A DNA stretch of 64,000 nt from Erythroxylum novogranatense (Eukaryota > Streptophyta > Magnoliopsida > Malpighiales > Erythroxylaceae), in the NCBI GenBank assembly GCA_029891385.1, contig CM057228.1, positions 135,559,475-135,623,474 of the forward strand, given 5' to 3'. Both the position numbers and the translations under genes were made by a program. Below the pieces are notes generated by a model. That model saw only the letters and a program-made list of their open reading frames with translations, was not told where the DNA came from and did not search any database. Each line of letters starts with the position of its first letter. Within the stretch, counting starts at the first letter, position 1. This document shows, in pieces, positions 11,445 to 23,022 of this stretch.

Positions 11445-12712
11445 ATGGGTCCAAAGAAAGCTATTGGCAAAGGAAAGCAAGGAGAAACCGCACCACAACG
11501 ACCATGTGTTCAAGGGTCTTCTTCATGGGGTGGTGTTGAACGTGAGAATGAAGAGGTTGAACAGATGTTTATCTCTAAGGAGGCTCAAATCTATACAACA
11601 ATGTATTGAAAACTGAAGTTCTTATTCCTTCAATGAGGTTTGATTGGGTTGAATTAGAACATAGTGAATTTACGGATCTGTTTAATGAAATCACAAGTCT
11701 AGGATTGAGATACTTTCTGGGCTTTATGGATGACATATATGAAGACTTGGTTAGAGAATTTTATGTCAATTTAGTTGTGACAAGAAGTAATGTTGAAAGT
11801 GGAGTTACTTTGAAGTCAAGTGTTTAAGAAAAATAAATTTTTATCTGTGAAGCAAATTTATGTATTTGGTTTCAGTTGCCTAAAGGAGGAGTTAGGCCTA
11901 GAGCATCCTTATTAGACTCAAATATTTTGAGACATGAGGATGGTCATACTGATGAGGAGGTGGAAGAAAATTTTGGTTATATTGAAGAGAAAGGGGATGA
12001 TTTACTTGGCAGATTGTGTATTGATCATTCTACACCTTATGAGGCAATGGATTTGCCACTAAATTATCGGTTGTTACATTATGCTATTAATAGAGTAATT
12101 TATCCTAAGAAAGCCAGTAACAATCATATTACATCATTGGATAAGGAAATTCTTTGCCATTTGGCAGAAGGAAGGAAAATTAACTTTTCGAATTTAATTA
12201 TTCAGATGATGAGGAAAAAGGCAAATTTGTTGAGAGGAGAGCTTAAAGAAAAAACATGGAAGAATAAAGGAATGCCTTATGGAACTTTGATTACTTATAT
12301 TTCAAAATTACAAAGAAGTAATTTGAGTTCCTATGATCATTATTTATATCCCCAAAGTTGGCGATTTACACCCTACAATTTACGGAGTATAAAGTTGGTT
12401 AAAACTATTGAAAAAGGATGGGTGTATGCATATCATATAGAGAAGCTTGGATTGACTTTAGAAAGTGAACAACAAGTGCCTAAAAGACAACGTTCAATAA
12501 GGGCAAGTGATCGACCAAGTAGTTCAAGGCCAAGTAATGTGAGGAGGAGTGAAGTAACTCAAGAAGATGTCCAAGAACTCAAAGATCAAATGGAAGAACT
12601 AAATGTGCATTTGGATCTTCTACAAGAGATGCTCATCCGCGTGGAGAAAACCATGAAGAAAATGTTTGATAAATTAGGTTGTAGGCATGATGATGTTTCT
12701 CCTTCTTCATGA
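11445..12712 (+). pseudogene. Extra 3' ORF of the copia element, resembling the putative plant transposon protein domain
   Basis: An ATG at 11445 opens a frame beginning MGPKKAIGKGKQG. After a frameshift around 11560-11600 a second frame carries VLIPSMRFDWVEL and EFYVNLVVTRSN. Two TAA codons (11825-11827 and shortly after) interrupt that frame, which otherwise runs through to 12712. The C-terminal part has DHSTPYEAMDLPLNYRLLHY and a predicted coiled coil (about 12560-12690) near the end. The domain order resembles the extra ORF of some plant copia elements, annotated as 'putative plant transposon protein'. Function is unknown. It lies between pol and the 3' LTR, where SIRE-type elements carry an additional ORF. 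Confidence 0.65.
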
Positions 12713-13208
12713 TTGTTGTATTTGCTCTAAGACCAACATTTCATAGTTGTTTTTATTTCAATGTTTGTGATTTGCATATTTGTGTTGGTTTGCTACTCTA
12801 TGCTGAATGTGTTATATTTTTATCATGCGTGTTATACTGTTTTGATCATGAAAAAAAGGGAGAGACTCACTATACCTGTTTTAAAAATTATTGGATTGTT
12901 AAACTTCTGAAATTGGTAATTGTTGTTGGACGATCATACTTGCTGAAAAATTGTTAAACTTCTGAAATTGGTAGTTGTCAAAAATTGTTGGCATGTGCAA
13001 ATTGTTACACATTGGTAATTGTTAAACTTTGTTGGAAAATTGTTGGGTTTACATTATGGATTATTGAATTTGCAATATTATTAGATTCATTGATTTAGGG
13101 GGAGACAATCTAACCAAAAGACAAGGCATAAAAACCTTGATCATTTTTTTTGTTTTCAATTTCTTAAACAATTTCTAAATGTTGTGTCATTATCAAAAAG
13201 GGGGAGAT
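12713..13208 (+). other. Copia 3' untranslated region ending in a polypurine tract
   Basis: No gene is seen here. Short direct repeats of a 'ttgttaaacttctgaaattggta' type occur near 12895-12980. Two GGGGGAGA-like purine blocks are present (about 13097 and 13198). The second, AAAAAGGGGGAG, lies directly before the LTR start TGTTGGACC and is the natural plus-strand primer for a copia element. Confidence 0.75.
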
Positions 13209-14358
13209 TGTTGGACCAATGGTGGTTGACAAATTAAATCCTTCTATGTTTTGATAATAATAAAATGTATATAATTGGTTAAAAAATAATTTTAGGTATT
13301 TTGGATTGATATTCAAATAAAGGATTAATACAAATCAAGATTGACATATTCAAGAAATAGACAACGTGCAAAAGATTATGTAAGATCAGATCATGGATGA
13401 AGATTTCAAATTCGTATCCCAACAAATAAATATTGAAGATCATGCAAAATCTGTCATGAGATCCAGCACTAGTTGACGAGCATGTCACAACTCGACCAAT
13501 AATATCAGATCTGTCAGTTTGTGTCAAGACAAGTCGACCAACACGTTGCAAGTCGATTAAAAACAATAGACCTATAAGTTGGATAAATGGACTAGTCGAC
13601 TAGTCGATTATTCGAAGAGCGGAGCAAAAAGTTTTCAGAAAAACGTTAGTGTTAGTCGACTGATGCTTTGGAGACAAGTTGACTATAAGGTACTAGTCGA
13701 CTATTACACCTCGACTAGTTGACTATCAGTGCAGCTGAACAAAATCTGACCGAATCAATTGTTTACAAACGGAAAAAAAATCATGCTACAACGACTAAGA
13801 GCAATATACAACGGCTAGAAGACTTCTCCAACGACTACAATCACCTTAAAGTCTGCAAATAAATATTGGAACATCAAATGATCGTATACACAAGTCCAAA
13901 GTGAAGAAAAGTCACATAGTTCCATATTTGCTCTCAATTTTGCTCTTAGTTTGTTCTTAATTCTATTCAATTGTACTAAGCATTATCATTTCAATTTTCT
14001 ATCATTGTGATTATTGTGAGTTGAGTGATTAGAGGAATCACTTGTGAGGTAGGATTTGTGTCGAAAGATAGATCGATTGTGAGGTGTAGCTTGAGCCGGA
14101 ATTCAAGTGGTATAGAAAAGTTCACACTGAACTAAAAAGTGTATAGTAAAGTGTTTTGCCAAAATCCTAAGTGAAAGCTTAGGTAGAGGACGTAGGTCTT
14201 AACATTGAACCTCTATAAAAACTGTGTTTGCCTCTTTTCTTTTCTCTTTTACATTTTTACATTTCAATTTGTTTTATGTGTATTAACTTTTTGTTTTTGT
14301 AAAACTTTGCAAAAAAGTTTCAAAGATCTATTCAACCCCCTCTTCTAAATCGTTTTCA
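13209..14358 (+). mobile_element. 3' LTR (1150 bp) of the SIRE-like copia element
   Basis: It starts TGTTGGACCAATGG directly after the polypurine tract and ends CGTTTTCA. A second copy of the same LTR family stands alone at 49912-50967, which confirms both ends. It includes several TCGACTA-type palindromes (about 13480-13735) and a conserved block near 14040-14120 (GAGGTAGGATTTGTGTCG and following) shared with the solo copy. The base just past the end starts GGATG, the presumed target duplication. Confidence 0.9.
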
Positions 14359-16003
14359 GGATGTGGTTGAGGATGTATTGAATGGGACACTCTGTTGTTT
14401 TGAAATTTGGCATATGTCATAGGGTAATGGTATGCAAGACTCTGGATTATTTGAAATAGCTGAAATATGTCTGACAACAGATTGGGGAGCATGTCCCAGT
14501 CTGATATGCCACAAATGTAAGTCTTGAATACAAGCATTATTTACAAAATCATATATTATTCGTTTCTAGTAATGGACATCTAAGGTTTTAGGTTTTATTT
14601 GTTCGACTTTGAGTACAAAGAAATCAATAGTATTTTGCAAGAAGCTAGATATGTCCAACACATATAAACTCCCTACAACTCTACCAACTGTTAACACTTT
14701 TTCAATCATTAAGTCCTGAAACATGCAACAACATGGATAAAAATAATCTTGATTTGGGCTGATTTTGTGTGTTTATGAATTGATAACCGTTTTAACTTAA
14801 AGTTAGGGACATGTAATATAGTGGGGAATGTTTGGTCTCTGTCAAAATTATATCACCAAAGTGGTGAATCAACTTGACATATAGGGATGGCAGGTGGGTA
14901 TGGGCGGTATGCCATCCCGCACCCCCATGAACTAACCTCACCCCATACCGCTTCATCCCCCGGAGATTTTTGGCACCCCATACCTGCACTGTTGGGGTTT
15001 GACCCATCGGGTTCCGTTACCACGCCTCTTTTTTAAGGTAAGCTTATTTAATATGATGTACTATTTGTTTTCTTTTAAATTTTCATGATACATTCATACA
15101 TACATACTAAATTTAAATAAGCTTATCTTTATTTAATTGTTGGGTTTGTATGTATATATATATAATAGCAAAATTGTAATTACTATATAACGGGTAAACG
15201 GGTATGGGGTGGTATCCCATACCCCCGATACCGACGGTACTTTTGCTAACCCCATACCCCATGGGTAAAATTTGCTCCCATACCATACTTGTTCGGGTAA
15301 TTTTATCGGGTACCCATCGAGTTCGGGTACAATTGTCATCCCTATTGACATATCCATCAAGTATACTGGGATTAGTTCCTTTAAAGGTAGTAGTACATCA
15401 AATAGGCTTAAGTTAGAGGTCATATGGTTGGAAGCTCCTGTGTCAATAATCCAAGTACCAAATTCTATAGATGCAAGAGAATAAAATGCATGATTATGCA
15501 CGATACTTGTAAAGTATCCCAAATGTGCAAAGTTGATGTGGTGGTTGTCTATAGTAGCTTTTCCCTTTAAAAATTTCCATCACTTCTTATTGTATAGCAT
15601 TGGTTAATTTTGCGTTAAACCATGCGTTTTTCTTTGGGCTTCATTCTCATCAATATCATTAAGTGGTGTATCAACCACATTTGCCACCAATCTTGATTGA
15701 TTATTCCCTTTTGCTCCTTGAGGTTTTTGAACCAGTCAGGGTAACCGTGTAGCTTGAAGCAAGTTTCCCTTAGGTGCTCTTCGGTACGATAGTAATCACA
15801 ATATTTGTTCTTCTTGGATTCCCTTTTCTTGTTATGCCACTAACTACTTTCTTTGGCCTCGGCCTAGCTATTCCTATTGCCTTTTTTGAAGCTTTGACTT
15901 GTTCTTATTAATATAGCACTTTGACGAGCGACATCACTTATCATCATATGCAATTCTCTTTGTTTTTCAACCCTTAACAACATTGGGTATGCCATGTTAA
16001 TGT
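14359..16003 (-). pseudogene. Older minus-strand copia relic: gag zinc knuckle, protease, GAG-pre-integrase
   Basis: Read on the minus strand, 15965-15600 encodes a gag C-terminal region with EKQRELHM and a knuckle-like block followed by ETCFKLHGYPDWF. The protease motif WIIDTGASNHMT lies at about 15420-15455. A pre-integrase block with LWHIRLGHAP lies near 14480-14510. The frame is broken many times. The relic is split by an hAT-type MITE (14882-15344) and cut at 14358/14359 by the large copia element, so it is the oldest layer here. No LTR of its own is visible. Confidence 0.8.
14882..15344. mobile_element. hAT-type MITE (463 bp) in the copia relic
   Basis: The ends are TAGGGATG...CATCCCTA. 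They are flanked by the perfect 8-bp direct repeat TTGACATA at 14874-14881 and 15345-15352. The interior is GC-richer than its surroundings, with repeated CCCATACC-type motifs and no coding capacity. An 8-bp target duplication with short inverted ends is typical of hAT-derived MITEs. Removing it rejoins the protease downstream region of the relic. Confidence 0.88.
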
Positions 16004-16655
16004 TTGGTATCAGAGACAGTCCACTTACGTTGCTCTCGTCGTCACTGTGATCTTCTCCTCTGTTATACTCTGTTTATGTTGCAAATTGTTGTAGCATTTC
16101 TATCAAGCATTTTCAATGGCTGCAGTCAATTGTGGTGTAGAAACCAATCCATTTCAAACATAGAGAGATAGAAATGATGGAGATCCACTACAACTACAAG
16201 GATCAGACCATCCAAGTATGATACTTGTATCATCTACTGTCATCGGAGAGATCTATCTCTCATGGTCTAGATATATGCGAATATCATTAGGAGCTAAGGA
16301 GAAATTAGGGTTTATAAATGGTAAATGTCTCATGCCCGAGGAAAGTAGTCTAGAATACAAACGGTGGTTAAAGGTGGACTTAGTGTGATGTAATATAATA
16401 AAGATAAGATTATGATATTAGCTAGTAGAGTCCTGTTATGATTCTATCATGGTCATCTAGAGGTATCTATAAATAACTCATTTGAGTCTTGCTCTTTTCA
16501 ACAAGTGAGTGTGAGAGAGAATTCATTTGTATACTTTGAGGAAAGTAATAAAGGTTGACGTTTGTCGTATCTCTTTCTTATTCTTATTGTTGCCATAAAT
16601 ATTTAGTTCTTTTGTAATTTTCTTGCAAGGGTGTGAGAGTAAAATACTAACAAGT
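16003..16655 (+). mobile_element. Copia fragment: PBS-like site, gag start and LTR-like segment
   Basis: TTTGGTATCAGAG (about 16000-16012) resembles the initiator-methionine tRNA primer-binding site of plant copia elements. A leader of about 100 bp follows, then an ATG at 16116 opening a gag N-terminal frame with SDHPSMILVSS and KEKLGFINGK; one stop interrupts it. Coding ends near 16380. A TG-starting segment with a TATA-like TCTATAAATA (about 16468) and leader-like sequence follows and may be LTR. No upstream LTR is seen, so this is either truncated or a short gag-only derivative. The PBS match also overlaps plausible minus-strand gag coding, so it could be fortuitous. Confidence 0.55.
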
Positions 16656-17043
16656 AGGTTGGTCGACAATCACGGGACAAGAATGAATCTTACTTTAACG
16701 AAGCTAAGTGAGATTGGCGTGCAAAGGAGTTAGCGCATCTTGTGGGACAAGTTCATGCTTGAAGGAAAACATTTGTAATAGTTACCCTTATTATGTAACC
16801 CATTATAAATTCTAACAAAGGGAAATTATTATTAAAAGACTATTTAAGTTTTAAAATATTACATAAAATTTATAAGTTTTTATTTTAAAGAATATTATGG
16901 CTCTGGAATTAAGAAGTAATTATCACGGTTACAAAAATAAATAAGATTAAATGCCATTTGAAAATTAAAAATTCGATGATAATGTGACAAATTTTGGGGA
17001 AAAATGGATTACCCTAATTTTGTAACCCAATCTAAGTTTTGAC

Positions 17044-17078
<35 letters not shown>

Positions 17079-18743
17079 AGAATTTCAAAGTTTTTGTTCT
17101 AAGAAAGTATTATATGACCCATGTATTTTGGCTAATTTTCCACGTATTACATGTAAAAATTTAATTTATTCTAAGATATCAAAAGGATATCATAATTATT
17201 AAAATAAAATTTTTCAACATTTGAGTGTGATAATTTTGCAATCAAATAATAATAAACTTTAGGGATATCAAATTTTAAAATTTTCAATCATTTGAGAATT
17301 TTTCAACTTAGTGTCCAAATTTTAAAATATTTAATTGAGTAACTAACCTTTTATAAATTTAAAACATGTAAGCATTCACATGAAAATTTAATTACCAACT
17401 AAATTATACTTGTGAACTAAAACACTCAATTGATCGATTGACAATTAATCTTATATCGGTGCTTATATGTCATTGACAAAAATATTGCTTTAACCAATTC
17501 AGCAAAATACTAAAAGAATTAATATTTTGAATTAAGTTGTTAAAATTATAAAAAGTTGATTACTTATTTGAAAATATTTAAAACTTGAACACTAAAGTAT
17601 TCAATCCCAAAAGATTGAATTATTTACAATCTCTTATCTCTAAACTTTAAATTGCAACTCTTTTATAATTAATTCTACTTTCATTTTCTCCTTCTAATTA
17701 ATTTATAATATGTCCTATAAGCAATGTTTGATCCGAGTTAAATTAAAAGAACAAGAAGTCTAAAGTTTAAAGGATACAATCGATAATAAACCGTTATAAA
17801 ATTGATTAAAGATTGAATAAATTTGAAGAATTTGAAATAAGATTGAATAAGATTGTTTTAATTTAAAGTTTAATTGAAAAGAGAGACTTTTAAATGAAAA
17901 CTAATTAGATTATTTTAGTTTATAAAAATATTTACAAATTTTAACATATTAATTAATAAATTGATTGATTTTTAACAATAAAATTATTAAAATAAATTGA
18001 CAAAAATTAAAACCGAATTAAGAAGTTGGTCAATTAAAGACTTTTACGATTGAATCGTCCGAACCTATTTATTTGTTTTAATCATACCAAATAAGTTTAG
18101 GGAAATTACCAAATTATTAATCTTCAAACTACATCTCCATTTTCCTTAATTCATAAGCCAAAAAAAAATCCCTCATTTTCAATTAAGAAACTTTTTAATA
18201 ATTATCAGTTGTCATTCATAACATTACTTTCTCCTAATAATTTCCATCAGCCATGTGGTTTACAGAACAGTAGTCTTAGTGGTTTTTCATCAACAGTACT
18301 AAAGTAAAATGAAAAGACAACTTTGTTTATAGAATTTTCAAATTTTAAGCAAGACATTAATCAGTAATTATGATAGATAAGCAACCACTGAGATCGTAGT
18401 ATGCATGCTTGCAGGCTGGAACCAGCTTTTATATATCGATCGATAGCTTTAGTTAGTCTTGTTAACTCGTCGGAATTTTTTTAGATAAACTTGATAAGTT
18501 TTTTTATTTTTAGATTCCAATTTTTACAATATGAAAAGTCTAAATTAAAGATTATTTTTTAAAATTTATACTTAAATTTAATTTACAAGGCATTGATTTA
18601 AATTAAAACATCAAGTCCAATTAAAATACACTTGTAATTTTATGCAAATTAGTTGAATCTAGCAATATTATTCTTACAATAAACTTAGTATATTTTATAA
18701 GACACTAGAACAATAGTCCAAGCATATCTAAAAACAAAGTTTA
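16656..18743. other. AT-rich intergenic DNA with a (TG)15 microsatellite
   Basis: No gene was recognised. A (TG)n tract of about 15 units lies at 17048-17077. The rest is AT-rich with stops in all frames. Stretches rich in 'ttaattgagtaac' and 'aaaattttaa' resemble decayed dispersed repeats also seen at 28040-28330, but no ends could be set. Confidence 0.6.
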
Positions 18744-19094
18744 GGTTATGTTTGGTTGAATGTAAAATTTTAATGGAATATGATGTAAATGAATATAATA
18801 TTAGAAATTTGTTATTTGGGAGGACGGAATTGTTCATTATATAATATAGTGAAATATTGTTTAGAAGAAGAGTTTATATTGTAATATAGTAAAAAGTTGT
18901 TTAGCATTTTACATTCCATCCTAAATCTTCAAAATCGAAAATTTTATCATTTTTACTGTTTAAGATAAAATGATATGTAATATAAAACTATCATTTTTAT
19001 CTCATTCTATTCTATTATAATCTTTTCTTTGAAATGATGAAATAATATTACATTTCATTCCATTCTATTAATAAACCATCAATCAAGCATAACC
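18744..19094. mobile_element. Tourist-like MITE (351 bp)
   Basis: The left end GGTTATGTTTGGTTGA and right end TCAATCAAGCATAACC form a 16-bp inverted repeat with two mismatches. It is flanked by TTA at 18741-18743 and 19095-19097, the usual PIF/Harbinger target duplication. The interior is AT-rich and non-coding, with subterminal CATTCCATTC/GAATGGAATG-like motifs similar to the larger element at 54350-56227. Confidence 0.8.
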
Positions 19095-20529
19095 TTAGTG
19101 TTTCTTAATTTATCACTTGACTACAATTTATTTACTAAAACTTCATTTACATATTAGCATCATGATCATCCTCATTAGACATTAAACATATATTGCATAA
19201 TAGGTTCAATGGAAGGTTTCCATATTCTAATTATTTGTTTTGGAAGAACTATTCTATATTATAATTATTTATTTGAATTGGTTAATCAAATAACTCTTCT
19301 TTTTTTGGAATTAAAGGAGTGTGTATACAGCCAAAATAGATATTCTTTCAACATTTTTGTTCGTGAAGACCAAAGAGCTTATTGGCCGATGTATTCTAGG
19401 CTTTATCTTTTTGTCTCCCTTGTTGTCTCATTCCTAGTCTTATAACTTGTGCATTCTTTCCATATCCGAAACATTAAAGACTTTTGAAGGAAAGTTTAAG
19501 ACAATAGATGCAATCTAAATATTCTTGAAACCCAAGAAGTATAATTCCTAATCTTTACAAGATATGTTCGAATTGTTTTCATATTTCTTTAGTTTTTTGG
19601 TTTTCAAATTAACAAGTATTTTTCACAAGTTCGATTTTGTAATACTAATTTTATTTCAAGTTCGAGTGTAAAACCCTCTTTGTAAAAATATCTATGAAAT
19701 TTAATTTTTAATCATTTTGTTTTAAGCATAACTTGCTTATGATATTCAAAACTTATAAACCCTAATTTTAGAAGATCTATTCAAATTGATTTTGTTTGAA
19801 CATGATTCGTCTGTCATTACAAACTATACCTTTCGGGAAAGTTATTCTACCCTAATTTTAATTAAGAGAACCACATATTTAGAATCTTTAAATGTTCCTG
19901 AAAATTATTTAAGTGTTACAGGGTAATGGATCTAATTTGGTTTTGCTAAATGGTCCCCACTCGCTTGCCAGACATTGTTGGTTAAAGAAACCCTAACCCT
20001 AGAGGTTACTTTACCTTCTCTTGGTCAACACAAGAACAGTTCTGGTAGATGGAGACATGGAAGTGGACTTTTGGGAAAAAAGAAAAAATATATATAAGCT
20101 AGAGATTACCAGACAATGACTTCATAGCAATCGGCCATAGGAAACTAGAGGCTGTCCCCAGACAAGGGGACTGGGGACTGATATGAACAAAGATTCATCA
20201 ACACAAAACACAGTTCATGACAGATCAACAAGTTCTTGATGAAAACGTCAAGAACATTTTATTTTGAACAGTGATGGGAATTAACCTTAATCGTATGTTG
20301 TCCCTCTTTGTTATGTTGAAGGAGATGAAATTTTACCAGTTCTTTTTATCTGCAGAAAAAGAACGATGAGCATATACTGATTCGATTCTGATCAAACACC
20401 TGGAAAGAATTCCAACCTTGTTCCAAAACCCGAAGCTAGATTGATCAAACAATACACTGGAATAGATTGGTAAACAAATCTCAACATACGAATCCTACAA
20501 TTACAGATCATTCTCTCTGAAAGTTGTTA
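19095..20529. other. Intergenic DNA downstream of the NF-YB gene
   Basis: A 78-codon frame at 19209-19445 has no recognisable domain and is probably spurious. AAACCCTAACCCTAG near 19988 is a telobox-like motif. The segment from about 20270 to 20529 probably includes the 3' untranslated region of the minus-strand NF-YB gene. Confidence 0.5.
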
Positions 20530-20985
20530 CTATGGAGCTGATCTTGACCTGTTGCTATGCCTCTTCTCAATAGCATCATACTGGTTATTTCTTGGCTGAT
20601 ACGAAGAAGATGGTTCCTCCTTTTGATCTTCAGGAGTGCTATTGCTAGCCTTATCACCTTCCAATTCTCGATATCTTTGAAGATAACTTACCAAAGCTCC
20701 AACGTAGTCATCGAAACCAAGAGCTCCCATAGCCCAGCAAACATCATCTCCATTCACTGTCTTTCTTCTTTCCTTCTTGCACTTCTCTGATGCTTCACTG
20801 GTCACAAAGCTAATGAACTCCGACACACATTCTTGCATCGTTTCCTTGGCTTCCTTGGAGATTTTCGCGTTCGCTGGCAGCATCTTCTTCATTATCCGGC
20901 CGACGTTCGCTATCGGTAGCCACCGGTCCTGCTCCTTGATGCTTCCATCTTCACTTGAAGCACTAGCTCCTGGATGATCCACCAT
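20530..20985 (-). CDS. NF-YB: NF-YB (HAP3) subunit of the CCAAT-binding factor
   Basis: This single-exon frame encodes 151 residues from the ATG at 20985-20983; the open frame extends four codons upstream, but only to a TTG. A histone-fold domain fills about residues 18-108. It starts [17 protein letters not shown], continues with [18 protein letters not shown], and ends with [16 protein letters not shown] and YLQRYRE. NF-YB pairs with NF-YC through the histone fold, and the dimer recruits NF-YA to bind CCAAT boxes in the nucleus. The position that is Asp in LEC1-type proteins is Lys here (ISKEAK), so it belongs to the non-LEC1 group. Trp in DRWLPIAN and Cys in DDVCWAM are uncommon substitutions. 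The tail is Ser/Gln/Asn-rich and ends with basic residues. It is isolated between repeat-rich intergenic regions. Confidence 0.95.
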   Translation of the reverse strand: MVDHPGASASSEDGSIKEQDRWLPIANVGRIMKKMLPANAKISKEAKETMQECVSEFISFVTSEASEKCKKERRKTVNGDDVCWAMGALGFDDYVGALVSYLQRYRELEGDKASNSTPEDQKEEPSSSYQPRNNQYDAIEKRHSNRSRSAP

Positions 20986-22218
20986 CTTCAGATGCAATGT
21001 AAAGGTAGCGATCTACTATGCTTCTTTATCTCTCAAACCTAGACTAGTTGTTTATACATAAATTCCAACCATTTATTATACAATAATACAGTCTTTTATC
21101 TTTAAACCGGTCAAAGTTGTCTATTGCAGGCCTAAACACTTAAAATTCTTTCTCCCTGTGCTTAAATTCAAAGAATTTAGAATTAGATTAATAATAAAGA
21201 AACCCAAAAAAATCATGTTTTTGAGTTGGCACTTACATGCTAGTGACCATGACTTGTGTTTTACCAAGTTCAACTTGTCATGTGAATAAGCAGACCAATA
21301 TAATTTTGTTTGTTGTATGAGTGATTAATAATTAATTAATAGATAATCGTGATTAAAAATAGATTTACCAACAATTTTATATTCCGACTATTCTTACTAA
21401 CAAACTTTGAATTGTTATTTAATTTTATCCTTTTAATGTCATCGAATCTATTCAACTGGGATTATAAAACATCTCAAATATAAATTAATTAAATTTAAAA
21501 TTAGGAATAATTTAAACTCGTGTAAATTCAATATTTAAACTCGAAAAAGAAAATATATTAACATAAATTTTTAGGGTTTAAACAATGGTTTTGTGTTGGA
21601 TTGTGACAAGAAGCAGTCCTTAACTGTCAATGAGCTCAAATGTTGTTGAACATCCACCAGTTTTCTTTATAATTGACTGAGTCTGAGTTTCACTTTGACA
21701 TATCCAACATTATTGCAATTTTGCATGGTGGATTTGGGTTGTCTGTTCAAATTAAAGAGCTGTATCTAATATAATTACATATCATATATATATTAAGAAG
21801 GTATTATTTGGATCGGAGTTGTACCAAGTCTTATAAGTACATGATCAACATTAAGCTGTAATTAGCTTGCATTCTATTGGTATAATATCAAGTGAATTTC
21901 TTTTTATTTCTCCACGAGTTTTTTACAATATTTTGAAGATTAAATAATTTTAGACGGTCCAGAAACAACCTTTTTACTATGTAAAGATAAGACTGCATAT
22001 TATCAAACTTCTCCAGACTTTACTTTATTGCGAAATTTTGGACTAAGTGTGATGATGATATAGAAATTTTAGAATGTCAATTTCTTCATATTGCTTCATC
22101 CATATGAATATGAAAAAGAACTTGAATGCTAAAAAAAAACCTCTAAAGGGAGTGGTATAATTGATAAAGATTGTTTATGTGCTTATCATTTAAAATATTT
22201 ATGTTCTACAAAACTATG
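20986..22218. other. Region upstream of NF-YB, AT-rich, with a SINE-like repeat
   Basis: A TATA-like TATGTATAAAC on the minus strand near 21050-21060 lies about 70 bp upstream of the NF-YB start codon. The rest is AT-rich without coding sequence, apart from the SINE-like copy at 21952-22059. Confidence 0.5.
21952..22059 (+). repeat. SINE-like repeat, copy 1
   Basis: The sequence has the order 'aaacaacc...tatgtaaagataagactgcatattatcaaac..ctccaga...aaattttggact' and ends in TGTGATGATGAT. Four further copies in this window share the same order of blocks and the same GAT-rich 3' end. This fits a decayed SINE family, but an RNA polymerase III promoter was not established and no target duplication was resolved. 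Confidence 0.55.
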
Positions 22219-23022
22219 TAAGTGTTTGGCAAAAACCTATAAACTGTTTTTAACTTATTGATTAAAATTAACTTTTGATCACTCTAAAAAGCTATCGATA
22301 TATTTGATGAATAGCTTATTAGTTAGCTTACTTAATTTTAATTAGTTGATTTCAAAAAATTCTATAAGATAAGCTTTTAGAATTAGCTCAAGTTTGGAAG
22401 AATATAATAAAGAGATTAATTAAAATTTTAAAATTTTATTTAATTTTATAATATTAGTTTATATTTAAAAATACCATAATATTAAGTTTTGAATATAATG
22501 AATTATATCAAATTAATATTTTAATATATAACTACTATATATCTTATTTGTATTATATTGTATCTATATCATACTATAATTATATAATTTTAATTTATTA
22601 AATAATAAAATTCATACATATTATATAAAAACCTAATATAATGTATGTCGTTGTATCATTCATATTAATAGAGAATTTAATGTTGGACTATTATTATTAT
22701 TATTACTATTTATTGTATTTTTATTAATGTTATAAACTTAATTTTGTAAAATTAAATATCTAAAATCTAAATTCTTATAAGAATATTCAACGAAATAATA
22801 AGAAATATTATATTCATGCCCTTACAATTGTTTTAAAATCATAACCTCATAAGTTATTTTATACATCAACAACTAATAATAAACAACTAATTTTACCAAA
22901 CCTATTTAATAAACGGTGATGTTATCTACTGGTTAAATCAACTGATATAATCAACTATCAGCTAATTGTTGATAGAATCAACTAACAATTAATACAATAT
23001 GTAGTTTGTCAAACAGGACTTA
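22219..23022. mobile_element. Non-autonomous TIR element (about 0.8 kb)
   Basis: The left end TAAGTGTTTGGCAAAAAC and the right end GTTTGTCAAACAGGACTTA are imperfect inverted repeats. The interior is AT-rich and non-coding. The GTTTGGCAAA-type ends resemble hAT-like MITEs, but no clear 8-bp duplication was found, so the superfamily is uncertain. Confidence 0.5.

Larger units (their letters stand above)
1..14358 (+). mobile_element. SIRE-like Ty1/copia retrotransposon, left-truncated by the window, internally amplified, dead
   Basis: Plus-strand copia domains are visible in order: gag C-terminal coiled coil, zinc knuckle, protease (WYIDSGCSRHM), GAG-pre-integrase, integrase, reverse transcriptase with YVDD, RNase H, an extra 3' ORF, a polypurine tract (about 13195-13206) and one LTR (13209-14358). 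The 5' LTR lies left of the window. The gag-to-integrase part is present about four times in tandem. Stops and frameshifts occur throughout, so the element cannot encode a working polyprotein. It is inserted in a minus-strand copia relic that resumes at 14359; GGATG after the LTR is the expected right target duplication, but the left copy is not visible. SIRE-like assignment rests on the gag coiled coil and the extra ORF, and is moderate. Confidence 0.9.

Noticed and set aside
19209..19445. 78-codon frame in intergenic DNA
   Set aside because: No domain, homologue or gene signals could be recognised.
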